The notes under the pieces were generated by a model. It did not search any database and was not told the DNA's origin. It worked only from the letters and a program-made list of their open reading frames with translations. A DNA stretch of 64,000 nt from Epiperipatus broadwayi (lineage: Eukaryota > Onychophora > Udeonychophora > Euonychophora > Peripatidae). Below, in pieces: positions 24,909 through 36,600 of the stretch (positions within the stretch are counted from its first letter, which is position 1; every line of letters begins with the position of its first letter). A program made the position numbers and the translations under genes. The stretch lies in NCBI GenBank assembly GCA_028023455.1, contig JAQFVV010000513.1, positions 246,001 through 310,000 of the forward strand. Reading direction: 5' to 3'.

Positions 24909-25507
24909 AATTACTGTATTTCATACAAATTCTTATTGTTTTCAAAAATATACTTTTAATTATTTTCTAAATTCCAAAGTTTGTCTTTTTTTTTTTTAGA
25001 AAAAATTCAATTACGAATGTGTGTAAATAGTTTTTCTTACCAGATACTGAAAATTTGTAGTGTTAATTACTAAAAGGAATTTTTTAATTATTAAAGTACT
25101 AAAATACTGTACAATTTTGAATACCCATTTTTTTCTATAGTATATAGCACTAAGTATGCATGAAAGTATGTGCACAGATAAAGATCTAAAGTCCAAAAGC
25201 GATTACATAATAGCGAAATGTTTATAACTCGAGTGTTTATAACTAGGGGATTGCCTGTATTTAATTGAAGATAATCTTATGCAATCATATTTTGGCAATA
25301 AATTTTTTTCATTGATTATTTGAAGAATTTCAGGACAATTTAAGGGGAATTTCATTGCCATTTTGGTCTTAAGATTGTAGAGCATTTGGAAATCTTCTTA
25401 TAAATTTTTAGCCTAGTTTCTTAGCTATTTCTTAAAGTTTTCTGTAGGTTTCTTACAATGAAGAATTCTTTGCATTATTAGATAATAGTTTGCTTTTTAT
25501 TTTACCT

Positions 25508-25856
25508 CAGTGGTCTTCAACCTTTTTTTGTTTATACTCACTTTGACATATTTTGGAGAAATTACAATATGCTATTTATCACGTTTTTACATTTTACATT
25601 ACATGTGGCATCACTCAAATTTTTGTATTTCACATTTTACAAATCCGTATTTAACTTATAATATTACAACACCCATTCAATACAAAATTCGAAATATTTA
25701 CATTCCATTCAAAATATACAAATTGAATAAAAAATTTATAAAACAGGTTAATAAAATAAAGTTGCAGTTTTTAAAAAATTAAATAAAATACTATGGCATT
25801 AAATTAATTACTGCCCACCAAAAATCATAAAATGCCCACTGGTGGGCACTAGTGAC
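25508..25856. mobile_element. hAT-like non-autonomous element
   Basis: It starts CAGTGGTCTTCAACCTTTTT, close to the common hAT end CAGTGGTTCTCAACC. It ends GTGGGCACTAGTGACCATG, which in reverse reads CATGGTCACTAGTGCCCACC, a weak inverted match. I did not find an 8-bp target duplication. The plus-strand ORF inside (25510-25782) has no motif. Confidence 0.5.
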
Positions 25857-27267
25857 CATGACGAAGACTTCTATTTTAGCTTATTCTTAATGCACAATAC
25901 TTTTTATTTGAATATTTTTAATCTTCTATATTCATAACAGCCTCTGAAATACAATTATTTTTTAAAAATTAAAAATTAGTGTAAAAGAAAAATATGAACA
26001 TTTACTTAAATTATTTCAATAATTAAATATTGTCAGAAGATGAATAAAGTGAGAGAGATACAGCTAATCAATGAAAAGATTATTAGTTCATGTAATATAT
26101 TATAAAAATAATAGTTATTCCCAATTTTGCAATCTTTTTAAAGTAATGTACAGACAAGATTGATTATTTAGACATTTCAAGATTTCCTTTTTTAGATCAG
26201 CATATATCCTTTTTCTTCTATTTCTTTTTCCTTACCCATAGAAAAGTCTCCAAACACTTTTTTCATAATTTATTCTTTACCTTCATGAATATATATCTGG
26301 TTCAGTTTCTCTTTTATTTCATCATTTTATCTGTCAGTATATCTTTTTTTAATGATTTAACAGTAAAATTCTTTATCTTTCCACCTTCCTCCTTTCTATT
26401 CTCATCACATCAACATACCAATAAGTCTCCAATCTTTTCATCTGTTTTTTTTTTCTTTCTCGATTTTTCTACTGTATGTGAGATATTTTCCAAAGGAAGT
26501 ATTTATAATACTTATTATTTAAATTTCAACTTTGTTGACCACAAAATATCTTTACTATTCTTATTAATTTTAGACTTTTGTCTTAAATAGTAAATTACAT
26601 TCGACTAATTTCTTAAATATTTTTAAAAAATGTTAACTAATTATAAATCTTCTTGTCTAATAGACATTTTTAACCATGTTGATAGATTATTATTATTTTT
26701 TTTTTGAGTCCTTCTATCCTCTCCCAAAAGTGCAGTGTTTTCAAGTATATGGCATTTTAAAAAGTAATTTGTGTGTTTAAGGAAATAAAAAATATTTAAT
26801 AATATGTGTACAAATTATATTTGAAATAATGTACATATATAGAAATAAATTACTTAAAATGTTACATATAATTTTTAAAAAAAAAGTTAAATATTTTTTA
26901 AGTTAAAAAAAAAAAACTGAAAAAAAATCGGTTATACATACGACTTCAAATTATACATGAAAACAATTTTAGTTTACAAAAAAAGATATTTATAGTTTTA
27001 ACCTCTTTTGAAAATTATATCTATTGTCGTTAAAGATATCTATTGGCGAAACGTGTTTCTTTATTTAATCAACGATGCTCTCATTCAAATACTTTTTAAA
27101 AATAAAAAAATAAAAGAGGTTCCGTTTTTTTGACTAAAACTGTAGATAAAGTTTAATAGATTTTAATACAAATACATTTGTGTCTGCTCTTTGTAATATC
27201 TCGGGTAACCCACCTTGCGATGTAACAATACTATAGTATATTCACTATTTTCTGAATAACGAGAGAC
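25857..27267. other. No gene seen
   Basis: AT-rich. The ORF at 26285-26590 is hydrophobic and phenylalanine-rich, a common artefact of T-rich DNA. A GGCGAAACG motif near 27045 is noted among the rejected ribozyme candidates. Confidence 0.55.
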
Positions 27268-27282
27268 AAATCTTTTTATCTA

Positions 27283-27390
27283 GTCTTGCGTTATTAGCCG
27301 AGAGGTATCGCAGCTGCCATGCAAGCAAGTAGTTGGTGGCAGACGCGTGTGGGTTCGCGTCCCGGCAGATGCTATGACATATGAAAAAAA
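27283..27390 (+). repeat. tRNA-like retroposon (GTCA family) with perfect 15-bp target duplication
   Basis: It starts GTCTTGCGTTATTAGCCGAG, has a B box GGTTCGCGTCC, and ends GATGCTATGACATATG plus poly(A). AAATCTTTTTATCTA occurs immediately before (27268-27282) and immediately after (27391-27405). This fixes the element's first base as the G of GTC and indicates target-primed insertion. Confidence 0.92.
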
Positions 27391-27405
27391 AAATCTTTTT
27401 ATCTA

Positions 27406-28365
27406 TAATTATTGCTTTAGACTTATATGTATTGATTTTCATCGAACAATTTCTACCGATTTCCTCAATTTTAATTAATATTTCGTTGAGCTCTTCTCAC
27501 CTATTCTATATTATTAGCAAAATTGATGCAAATACTTTCTATTTTCAATCCTACTTCTATTCTTTTCGAAACCACAATTATTAAAAAGTTCGTTGATTAT
27601 ATAAAACAGAAGGTACACTAATAACCCTATCTGTTTGTAAGAATACTGCTATATTTAAAAAGTTTTTTGTACTTACATAAGTCCTCTAATATATACAAAA
27701 ACCCATACAAAAATGTTATTAATCATCTGATATATAAAAAAGCCTTTACACGAATGAAAAATCCTAATGAGCTTCAGCCAAGCTATAATATAATTTACGA
27801 TGAAATAACTGTAAACACTATTCAGGAAATTTTTCTTCTTTCCTTTCAAATATATATATATGCGTGAAAAAGAAAGAATTGCATTAAAAACATATGAAGA
27901 TTTTCTGTTTGCTTTGATATCTTAGAAATGCATATTTTTGAAAAAGTAGATCAGATTTTACAACACTTCTTTTTAAATCAACCGAGCTCATCGCCGAAGC
28001 GATTTCTTGCTGCCATTGATACTAGTGATTTGATCTTTGGCTTCTTATTTATGTAGGGATTTCTTGGCAAAATTTTAAAGAATTTGATCTTTTTTATCAG
28101 ACTGATGTAAATTCAAGGAATGAAAATAGAGACGCTTGGTTTTTAATTTTTCTTTCAGAATTATTCTATTTTAATTTCAAAACAAAGACAGTGATAACTT
28201 TCTATTTTTCAACATGCATGCATATACACACAGACATATATATTCAATTTTAAATCATTTATTAAAAAAAAAAAGATGCTTTATTTTGAATGGAAACGTC
28301 GTTGTAAAAAAGAAAAATCACTTGAAAAACAACCTTTAAATTAGATAAATTATAGTTTGTGTGTT
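27406..28365. other. No gene seen
   Basis: AT-rich DNA. ORFs at 27381-27584 and 27667-27867 carry no recognisable motif. Confidence 0.55.
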
Positions 28366-28600
28366 ATAAATCGATGTCTATATTTCTTCAAAGCAATATA
28401 CGAATCTTATAAGCAATATACGGAATCTTATAATTAAATATTAGTAAATACAGTAATCAAAAATTTTGAAAAGTACAAAAAATATAGTCGTCATTTAGGA
28501 GCGCTTTCGACTATCCTCATAGTCTTTGTCAACTAATACTTTGAAAGATTAACCTTCCTATATAATTCCGTGATATTAACGTTTGCTGCCTGCCTGTTGA
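28366..28600. repeat. Family D repeat, single arm
   Basis: It matches one arm of the palindrome at 38935-39245: TATTAGTAAATACAGTAATC, AAAATTTTGAAAAGTACAAA, AGGAGCGCTTTCGACTATC, CTAATACTTTGAAAG, AACGTTTGCTGCCTG. It also holds a local 21-bp tandem duplication (AAGCAATATACG...ATCTTAT repeated near 28390-28435). Confidence 0.8.
28495..28536 (-). ncRNA. Hammerhead-like motif (family D), variant core
   Basis: Minus strand: stem I TTAG; core TTGACAA; A; stem II GACTAT-GAGG-ATAGTC (6 bp); GAA; stem III AGCGCT (self-complementary); C as cleavage base; stem I partner CTAA. The fold and the NUH triplet (CUC) fit a type I hammerhead. The core has U at C3 and A at G8 relative to CUGANGA. A U3-A8 pair could in principle replace C3-G8, but I cannot claim activity. 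Confidence 0.4.
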
Positions 28601-29528
28601 TTAAGTCCTACTTATATTTATTTTCCTTTTATTATTATCTCTTTTATTATTATTACCTATATGTATAAAGATATAGGATTGAATTCTATTATGGTGTTTG
28701 AATCCTGTTTTATATATGGAAATATGTCCATCTGTTTGATTATTTGCCATTCATTTTTTTCATGTGGTTATATGCATACGTACACATGATATTCTCTACT
28801 TGACATAATAATTAAATGAAAGTGAAACTGCGTAAACAAAATAATTGAAAATCGGAGCTTAATAACTGGCAAAACTAATCTTAAATGTGATTGATGGATT
28901 AAAAACTACAATGTACATTTGTTGTTTGTTATTCCTTTAGATTTTTATTTTTGAACTGTTGAAAGTAACTTATGAATGTAAAAATGATATCATAATTCTA
29001 TATTCAATCAATGTTTTACACATTTTTATATGACAATTATGGTATTTAAATGTGGAATAAGACTTTTGTTTATTGTCAATACTATTATATAAAAATTCAG
29101 ATGGCTTGTTCAAGTGATATATCCATCTCAACTAACTTTTTTCATCTACACAGTTAAAATATAACATTTTAGTCTTAATCCTTTCTAAGCATCTGTACAT
29201 TTTCACATGGTATTGTGGTTACTATATTGAATGTTCAAAAGAGATTCATGAAATTGAGTATGTATAGTGGTTTTATTTTGTAATTTTACTTTCTTCCAAT
29301 GAAATGATAGAGAATCTATATTTTAATTTTCATTTTTATTCATGGACATCAGGAGTTTTAATAGATAAGAAAGTTTTACAAAGCAGCGGTCACTTTGTAT
29401 AAAAGTGTAGAAAGATAGTACTGGGCTACATTATATTTGTAAAGCAGAAAAATATATTTTAGTTATTTTAAACCATTTTTTTGGTTTCAAGATTATTTTT
29501 ATTATTTTGAAAAATGCTTTTAATAATA
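28601..29528. other. No gene seen
   Basis: AT-rich spacer without supported features. Confidence 0.6.
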
Positions 29529-30115
29529 CAGGTAGATCACTTATGACATGGCATTCCTACAACTTGGATTTAGTTTAACATGATTTGAGAATTGAAGGGG
29601 GGAGAATCCTATAACATGGCATTCCTACACCAGTGTTTTTTTTCATACGTCATAGCATCAGCCGGGATGCGAACCCACACCCGTCTACAACCAACTACTT
29701 GCTTGCAAGTTGGGTGCGATGACTCTCGGCTAACAACACTACTCTAACATGGTTTAGGAATTAAAGAAATTCCCCTTATAACACAGCATTTATATGAGTT
29801 TTGACAATTAGGGAGATTCCCATATAACTAGGGACATGATGAGAGTTTTTAAGAGCAAACACTATCTCTGTGAATATTTGTCATTTGAAGCTTGTATGAA
29901 AATGCTTGTTTAGTGTGATTAGTAGTAATGATGAAGAAAACATTATGTAATATTAATAAGTAATACTTTTGATCATCTCTTAGTTATAAAATACAAATAG
30001 TAGAGGTTTTTTTTTTACTTTTGGAATCTAACCTGTTCTTTGTTTCACATAACACAAATTCATATAACATGACATTTTTTAGGAACCTATTGATCATGTT
30101 ATATAGGGTTTACTT
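29529..30115. mobile_element. pogo-like MITE, interrupted by a tRNA-like retroposon
   Basis: The left end CAGGTAGATCACTTATGACA, after a TA, matches the reverse complement of the right end (AAACCCTATATAACATG...). Subterminal CCTATAACATGGCATTCCTAC repeats the terminal block, and AACATGACATTTTTTAGGAAC occurs near the right end. No coding sequence remains. The family looks related in style to the Tigger elements but is a different sequence. The ends are approximate by a few bases. Confidence 0.6.
29634..29740 (-). repeat. tRNA-like retroposon (GTCA family), minus strand
   Basis: On the minus strand it reads GTTGTTAGCCGAGAGTCATC, then AAGCAAGTAGTTGGTTGTAG, a B box GGTTCGCATCCC, and GATGCTATGACGTATG with poly(A). 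It is inserted in the pogo-like MITE. The 5' GTCA end is eroded (AGTAGTG). Confidence 0.8.
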
Positions 30116-33100
30116 TATGTATTAACTTGCAATGATAAAATGACAGTCTTGGGGTGTAACGTTTATGGATCACAACTAGTTCTGCAATGCTTAAACATTT
30201 TATGAACTGTTGAGCAATAATGCCATTTGATTATGACTGTTTATATTTATATAATTAAATTATATTTATAGAAGATTTGAACTTATGTAGTGGAAAACAA
30301 ATTTTTTTCATTGTTGAAATGTATATTTATTTATTTATAGACTGACTTCTAAAGCCTTCACTAAATTATCTTTTGCTGAATTAAATTTTTGTTGCAAATC
30401 CATGTTTATTTACAATCATGCTGAGATACAAATGAAAGTTATGTCCAGTTTATGCTCTCTTATACCGACTTTCCAGAATTTCTGAAAGTGTCTATACTAA
30501 TTATTGTTTAATATATTGGATTATTTTCTACATAAATCTCTAATCGTTGAATACTTATCAAAAACATAACACAAAAGTATCATACTTTTATAAGTATAAT
30601 GGCAAATGTGCATAGCACACAACCCATGTATAAAAAATGATTGTTTATAGACAAGTAGCTATATGTTCCTCACTCTTCTTTTGACAAAGTAACTTATAAA
30701 ATTGAAATCATTTAATTGAATCTATTAATATATAGTATATGTCAATTTCTGACAATTTTAAACCAATATTGAGTAGTGAATAGAAATTTAATCAACTTAC
30801 TAAAAGATGAGTCATAAATAGTAACAACATAACATAATATGGTATGATATATTACGATTAAAGTCAAAATATCAAAATACTTTCATTGTGATTCTAGAAA
30901 ATATACTGCAGAAAAATTCCAATGGTTAGATTTTGATAATGTGGCCTCTTTGTACTATGTTTAATTGCATAAAGATGTAGGAAAAAATATCAATTCCCAC
31001 ACACAAGTGAAGAATGAATTGGAAAATTATTTATAATAAAGATTTCATGATCACTAATGTTTAACAGAACAGTAGATTTAATTGGTGAAGAATTTATTAG
31101 CTTCATGCTTCCAAATCAAAATGTTTTAGATTTACCTATATATTTAGAAAAATAGTTTGAAGATGAGAATGGCCACTCTTATCTTTATAAAGTTGAATCT
31201 TGTGTTTAGATTTGTAGAGGTCTCCCTTATGCATGTATTAAGGTTATAGTCTTATTTAAGTATTACATACTGATATTGCACTTAATAAGAATTAATATTT
31301 ACAACTTTATGATAATGATGAAAAAACTGGGAAAGATGAAATTGAAGACTCTCTTGATTAATGAAATTCATTTTTTTTTATTCACACAACTGAATGATTA
31401 ACACTTTTTGAAAATTTGATCTACATGAAATAAGTAAAATTTATGGTCAAGCTTATCTTGATTCATGTATATAGGCATTGTTTTGTCAAACCATAGCTAC
31501 AATAGTTCTTGAAAAAAAATCCAATCAAAGAAAACAACATTTAAACGATAAAAAAATTTGATTCAATCTGTACCTGACTGTTGCTGATTCATAATGTGAA
31601 TAGTAAAATGAATTAGAAATAAGCAGTACAAAAAGATGTTTGTATCCACAGTCTGTGTAAAATATATTTACTAAGAAGTATTGAATTACATAGATTTTCA
31701 AAAATAATTTATAAATAATGAGGATGAAGTTTGTTAATTATGAAATAACAACTATTAATAATAATAACTTAATTCTTTTGCTCATACAATAAGCCATAAA
31801 AGAAGAGTAGTCCTCTAATTGACTGCCATCTATAATAAATTTGAATAATTAATGATTACCTGATGATAATGAATTTAAATTTCAATTCTCATTCTTATTT
31901 CTGGTTTTTACCTTTGTCATTGAGGCCTTAAGAATTACAGATGGAATTAATGCAATTTATGCATACAAGAACCTATTTAATTCTATTCTACTATACAAGC
32001 TAAAAGTCTGAAACTCAAAACACCTTAAGGTTTTAAATTCAGGCTACTTGAGCAGTTATATAAATTTAGCTGTTTGATGATAAGTAAATATATATTTTAC
32101 TAATCTCACTTCTTTTATAATCGTAAGTATCTTTTAATAACAAATCACTTGAATTATTAGTTTATGCAATAAATGATAAAACAAGAACAGCTCTCTACTT
32201 TATGGCAAACTTAATTATGACAATCAGTTGGTTGTATGTTTAGATTCTTAATCCAGACTAGTATTTGATCTCTATCCTTTAGAGTTTTGGGGTTCAAAGC
32301 TGAAGTAATATAGTTATACATCTAGCAAAATTTTTTATTTTATTTTACATTCCTGGAAAGGAGAAGAAAAGTTTCTACAGTTAGGAAAGAAATAAAATGT
32401 ATATATAGGTACTGGCATATAACTATTTAAACAGATTAGGTTAGGTTCTAAATCTTAGAGTATTTTGGAATTACTTCCAGAGTTGAATCTTAAGACTCAC
32501 TGATATATGCAAAAATTATATATTATGTGGGGATAAGGGAATTTAAATGCATTACTATCTAATAATCAGTTATTTTAATACAAACAAATGGTTAAGGTCT
32601 TCATAAATAAATAGGGTATGATTACCCTAGCTGCAGTTAAAGAAAAAGACAAATGCAAAACAACAATTTATTAAATATGAATTATATATGTTTACCTACA
32701 ACATATGTACTAATTATGATAAGCAACTTGTTTCTATAAAAGCTACATTTTTAATAATAATGTGTATTGGATTTATCAAACATTCACATTTAATATTAAA
32801 AAAAACATGTCAATAGTGATAAAATAGATTTTTATAAAGATTACACTGTTAGCCTTATATTATCATAGATTGCAATTCAAAAACTAGTTAATATGTGATC
32901 TTAATTAATATCTTATTTAAAAACAACATTTCTGGAGTCAGTTTTTTGATTTAATCAAGATATTAAAATTTGTTATGCTTAAATTTTTTTAACCCAGAAT
33001 CATTTTTTTTTGAGCCTATATATTATTATATGGACTTCTATCTTTAAACAAGATGAAAACATTAGTGAACTACTAAATGAAGTTTATACTACAACTCCCT

Positions 33101-33562
33101 CCCTCTAAAAATCACATTTAAATACAAGATTATCAAGGGATAATCCATATTCTTAAAGATCACGATATTAATAAATAGTTTTCCTTGTATATGCATATTC
33201 TCTGTTTTCCTTATAGTAATAAAAAATATATTTTTTTTTAGTTTAGTGCATAACCACAGATGCTATAACCTTAAAGCTTACTGTTGCTGCTGTTTTCAGG
33301 CATGTGCAGTAGGTTCATATTTATGACTTGAACACCACTTAGGCATCAGTAATTTTACCTCAAGTAGAACGTTGCAAAAGTAAAAAGTTCATTTATTGAT
33401 TGATGTTTGGGGAAAAAGTTATATCTTAATATATATATTCTTAATTTAAATTTTATTATTGATATGTTAAAAGATTTGCTCCCTATATATTAAAATATAT
33501 AGTATTTTAATATTTTGTTAATTATTTTTATTGATGTCTTAATGTGTATACTTTTCAAACTA
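30116..33562. other. Gene-free AT-rich stretch
   Basis: No ORF above 60 codons and no recognisable element. Occasional poly(A)/poly(T) tracts only. Confidence 0.65.
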
Positions 33563-33578
33563 AAGTGTATATAGATTT

Positions 33579-33650
33579 TTTTTTAAGTGTCATAGCATCG
33601 GCCAGGACGCGAACCCGCAACCCTGACCTCTCGATCACCAGTGCCAAGAC
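33579..33650 (-). repeat. 72-bp mini tRNA-like retroposon with 16-bp target duplication
   Basis: On the minus strand it starts GTCTTGGCACTGGTGATCGA, then GAGGTCAGGGTTGCGGGTTC (B-box start), then GCGTCCTGGCC, and ends GATGCTATGACACTT plus A7. Compared with its relatives it lacks the segment that would form the anticodon arm. AAGTGTATATAGATTT flanks it on both sides (33563-33578, 33651-33666), so this compact form was inserted as such. The two ORFs here are shadows. Confidence 0.88.
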
Positions 33651-33666
33651 AAGTGTATATAGATTT

Positions 33667-36600
33667 GTATGTACTGTGTATATATATATGCTAAAATGTC
33701 TGCTCTCTTTCTTTCTCTCTCTCTCTATATATATATATATTGTATTATACACACCAATTAGGAACATCATCACTTGAGGATACCATTAGGTCACTTGGTG
33801 GAGCTAGAAAATTTATTTGAGTTGACGGAATATTCATTAGTGATAATGACGATCCCAACATAAAATAAATTACCTGCCCTGACATCTAGTTTAGCTTAGA
33901 GTATGAGACTCTGGATTATTAAACAATTGATAGACAGGCATAGTCAACAAATTTCAGTCAAATTAAAAAATAATAATAATGATAATGTTTATTATAATTA
34001 AATGAAAATAGTGAAATCATAAGATTAATTAATATTGCATCTTTGAATGTCTTAAGAGAGTACAGTATTATTGACAGCTTCGACAGTTAAATTTATTCCC
34101 TATTTAATTACTTCAAAGATCTAAATCAATCTTTTAACAACATTTTATAAAATAGAATGTATAATCTATATGTGTGACATTTAATAAGAAAGAAAGAAAA
34201 TATTCAATTTTATCTCCTTGAATGCTTACACATATATGCAACAATAAAGACATATGTGTGCAGTCATATAATACCACCTAATGATTATACATAAAATAAA
34301 ATGGGCTATTCTACATAAGAGAGGAATGAAAAGGTAAGTCTAAGGTGATCATGCAAAATGCAAGTGAGTTCACTAATTGACAATTGGTAGCCTGGTTTAA
34401 AAGAATATGAGCTTGACTGAAACATTGCTGACAGAGGCTGCAAAGAATTCACCAATATGTAATTATAATAATAAACAAAGCAGGTATAATAGCTATACTA
34501 AAGCTAGGCTATGACTGAGTAAATAGACTGCACTTAAGGCAGTAGACAATCTAGGTGACCAGAGGAAATACAGTATTATTATTAACTGGTAAATATTTAT
34601 CTACCTCAGTGAAAGAAAGAAAAGCCCTATAAAATAACAGTGGTATTTGAATGGATGAGTTTTAAGTCTACACTCAAGTAGATGAATACTTTTTATATAA
34701 TAGCATATTATGTACAAGTGTTAAAATGTTTTAGTAAATCTAAAAATCTAATCACACACATATCAAATAAATTGATTACTGCTAATAAAAGAAAAGTTTA
34801 ATTTTAAACATTATGACCATCTTTTTTAAAAGATTTTTCTGACTAATTAAACTTCAGACCCGTTTTGTTTTTTTGTTTTTTTTTTTAAAAAAAAAAACAC
34901 TTCAGTTTTAAATATTGTAAGAGAAAAGGGAAGAGGGAATAAAATTATTTTACAATAATAATACTAATTCTAAAATCACAACTTTTTTTTTAAACTGTCA
35001 AAACTCTAATGAAAGATAAGAGAAAATGGTTTCTATAGCTGATTTTTTTCTAAACGTAGTAAAATTAAAGTATAATAAAAAAACAGTAAAACATTCATAC
35101 ATGACTTATATATATGATATCAATTAATCAATGCATAAATAAAGAAAAATGTATTTTAAATCTTATATTACAGTTAATAAAAAGTAATACTCATATACAA
35201 AAGGAAAACACTTATAACAAAACCTGGTTCATGGTTTTTGCCTTTGCTTCCTGCATTTTATTGACTAGGTAGCTATACCTTTGTCCATTTTAGAGTTGTC
35301 ATTTTTCAGGTGGTCAGTTCAGAGTCTTCTTGGTAGGTTGACTTTAGAAGGTCAGATTTCTAAGGATTTATGATTTCACAACATGTTGGAGGATGAAGGC
35401 TTGACTTAGAGCATGGATTTCATCTTTCTGAGGTGCCTAGCCCAGCATATTTTGAAGAACATCATTAAGAAAATTTGATTGGTTCATTGTACTACTGTTC
35501 CAAACTGTTGGAAAGTATCTATCATTTTGATGAAAGAATCGGCAAGAAGTGTGGCTTGTCATACAGAATGAAGGGTTCCCAGCATCTGGAATATGATCTT
35601 GATTAGTTGAAGAATAGAATGATGAATATCCAAATGACTGAATCTATGATGATTAGCTTCTGGATAGTTTTTGCTAGCTTGTCTGCCTTCTGAAAGAAAT
35701 AATAAATTTTAGGAATCTTTTATATCCAGTTGTTCTATTGTTCTGTCATACACACCTTTTTTAGAATTTTCTAGATTATCATCTCAAAATAGCCAGGTTT
35801 TTAATTAATTATTAATCCAGGTTTTTAATCTATTAAATAGAACATTTTTACATTTCATGTTAATTGCTTTTTTTACATGTGTTATCTGAACGATCTTAAC
35901 TCTTAAAATTTTTATTACAACAGATTAAAATTTTATTCTAAGGTTAACCTTTTGAGCGCTGATTATTTTATAGGCTGAGTGAGGTAAATTGGTCAACTCA
36001 CAAACTCAAGTGTCAAAATATATTCATCTTTTGATATTATATTCATTTTAGTTTCATTTGTAAAAAGTATATTAATAATTTGTCAGGCTATGAAAGTGAA
36101 TGAAAGTTTTTTCAAAAATAAATTTTTATTTATAATTATAAAAATATTCAATAGTGGCAAATCTAAAACAAATGTTACTCACCAACCAAAAAGTTTTGCT
36201 GACGTCAGTGATTTCTTTCCCAATTTTACGTTGTGGAAAAGTAAATAATTTTTGTTAAAGTCTTAACTATTTTTCTAAAATAATTTTATTTTTAGCATAT
36301 TTTATCAAAATAATTTATAATTTGTCAAAAAATACTTTTAAAATGGTCTAAAACATTCATTTATCATTTTCGAAATGAAAGAAAAGAAATCATAACTCTT
36401 TATTTATTGACAATCCATTTTCTTTGTTGTCAAAAGGTAACAGCCAATCAGAATAAAGAATGGGCAACAGTCTTCTTTTTTTAGACTTTCAATGTCAGTT
36501 TTATTGATTTTTTTACTTGTAAAATAATTCAAGAGAAGGCAGCATCTTACGGAACTTTTTATAACCTTTCAAAAGATGGTAACATCTTTATCGTAGCATT

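Larger units (their letters stand above)
22854..25257. mobile_element. Tigger/pogo-type DNA transposon, full-length but dead
   Basis: A 2404-bp element. Terminal inverted repeats are CAGGCAGTCCCCTAGTTATG (left, 22854-22876) and CAGGCAATCCCCTAGTTATA (right, 25235-25257 reversed), 21 of 23 bases identical, flanked by TA target duplications (22852-22853, 25258-25259). A partial second copy of the right repeat (GTTTATAACTCGAG) lies just inside. It carries a minus-strand transposase relic and a tRNA-like SINE at 24799-24908. The copy at 1880-2857 is an internally deleted relative. Confidence 0.9.

Noticed and set aside
26285-26590. 101-residue ORF rich in Phe and Ser
   Set aside because: Low-complexity translation of T-rich DNA without domain signals.
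27030-27070. CTATTGGCGAAACGTG as a ribozyme half
   Set aside because: GAAAC is present but no CUGANGA core at the right distance upstream.
33544-33777. Overlapping ORFs on both strands with RTRNPDLS / SGLRVRVLADAM-like peptides
   Set aside because: They are translations of the tRNA-like retroposon and flanking microsatellite.
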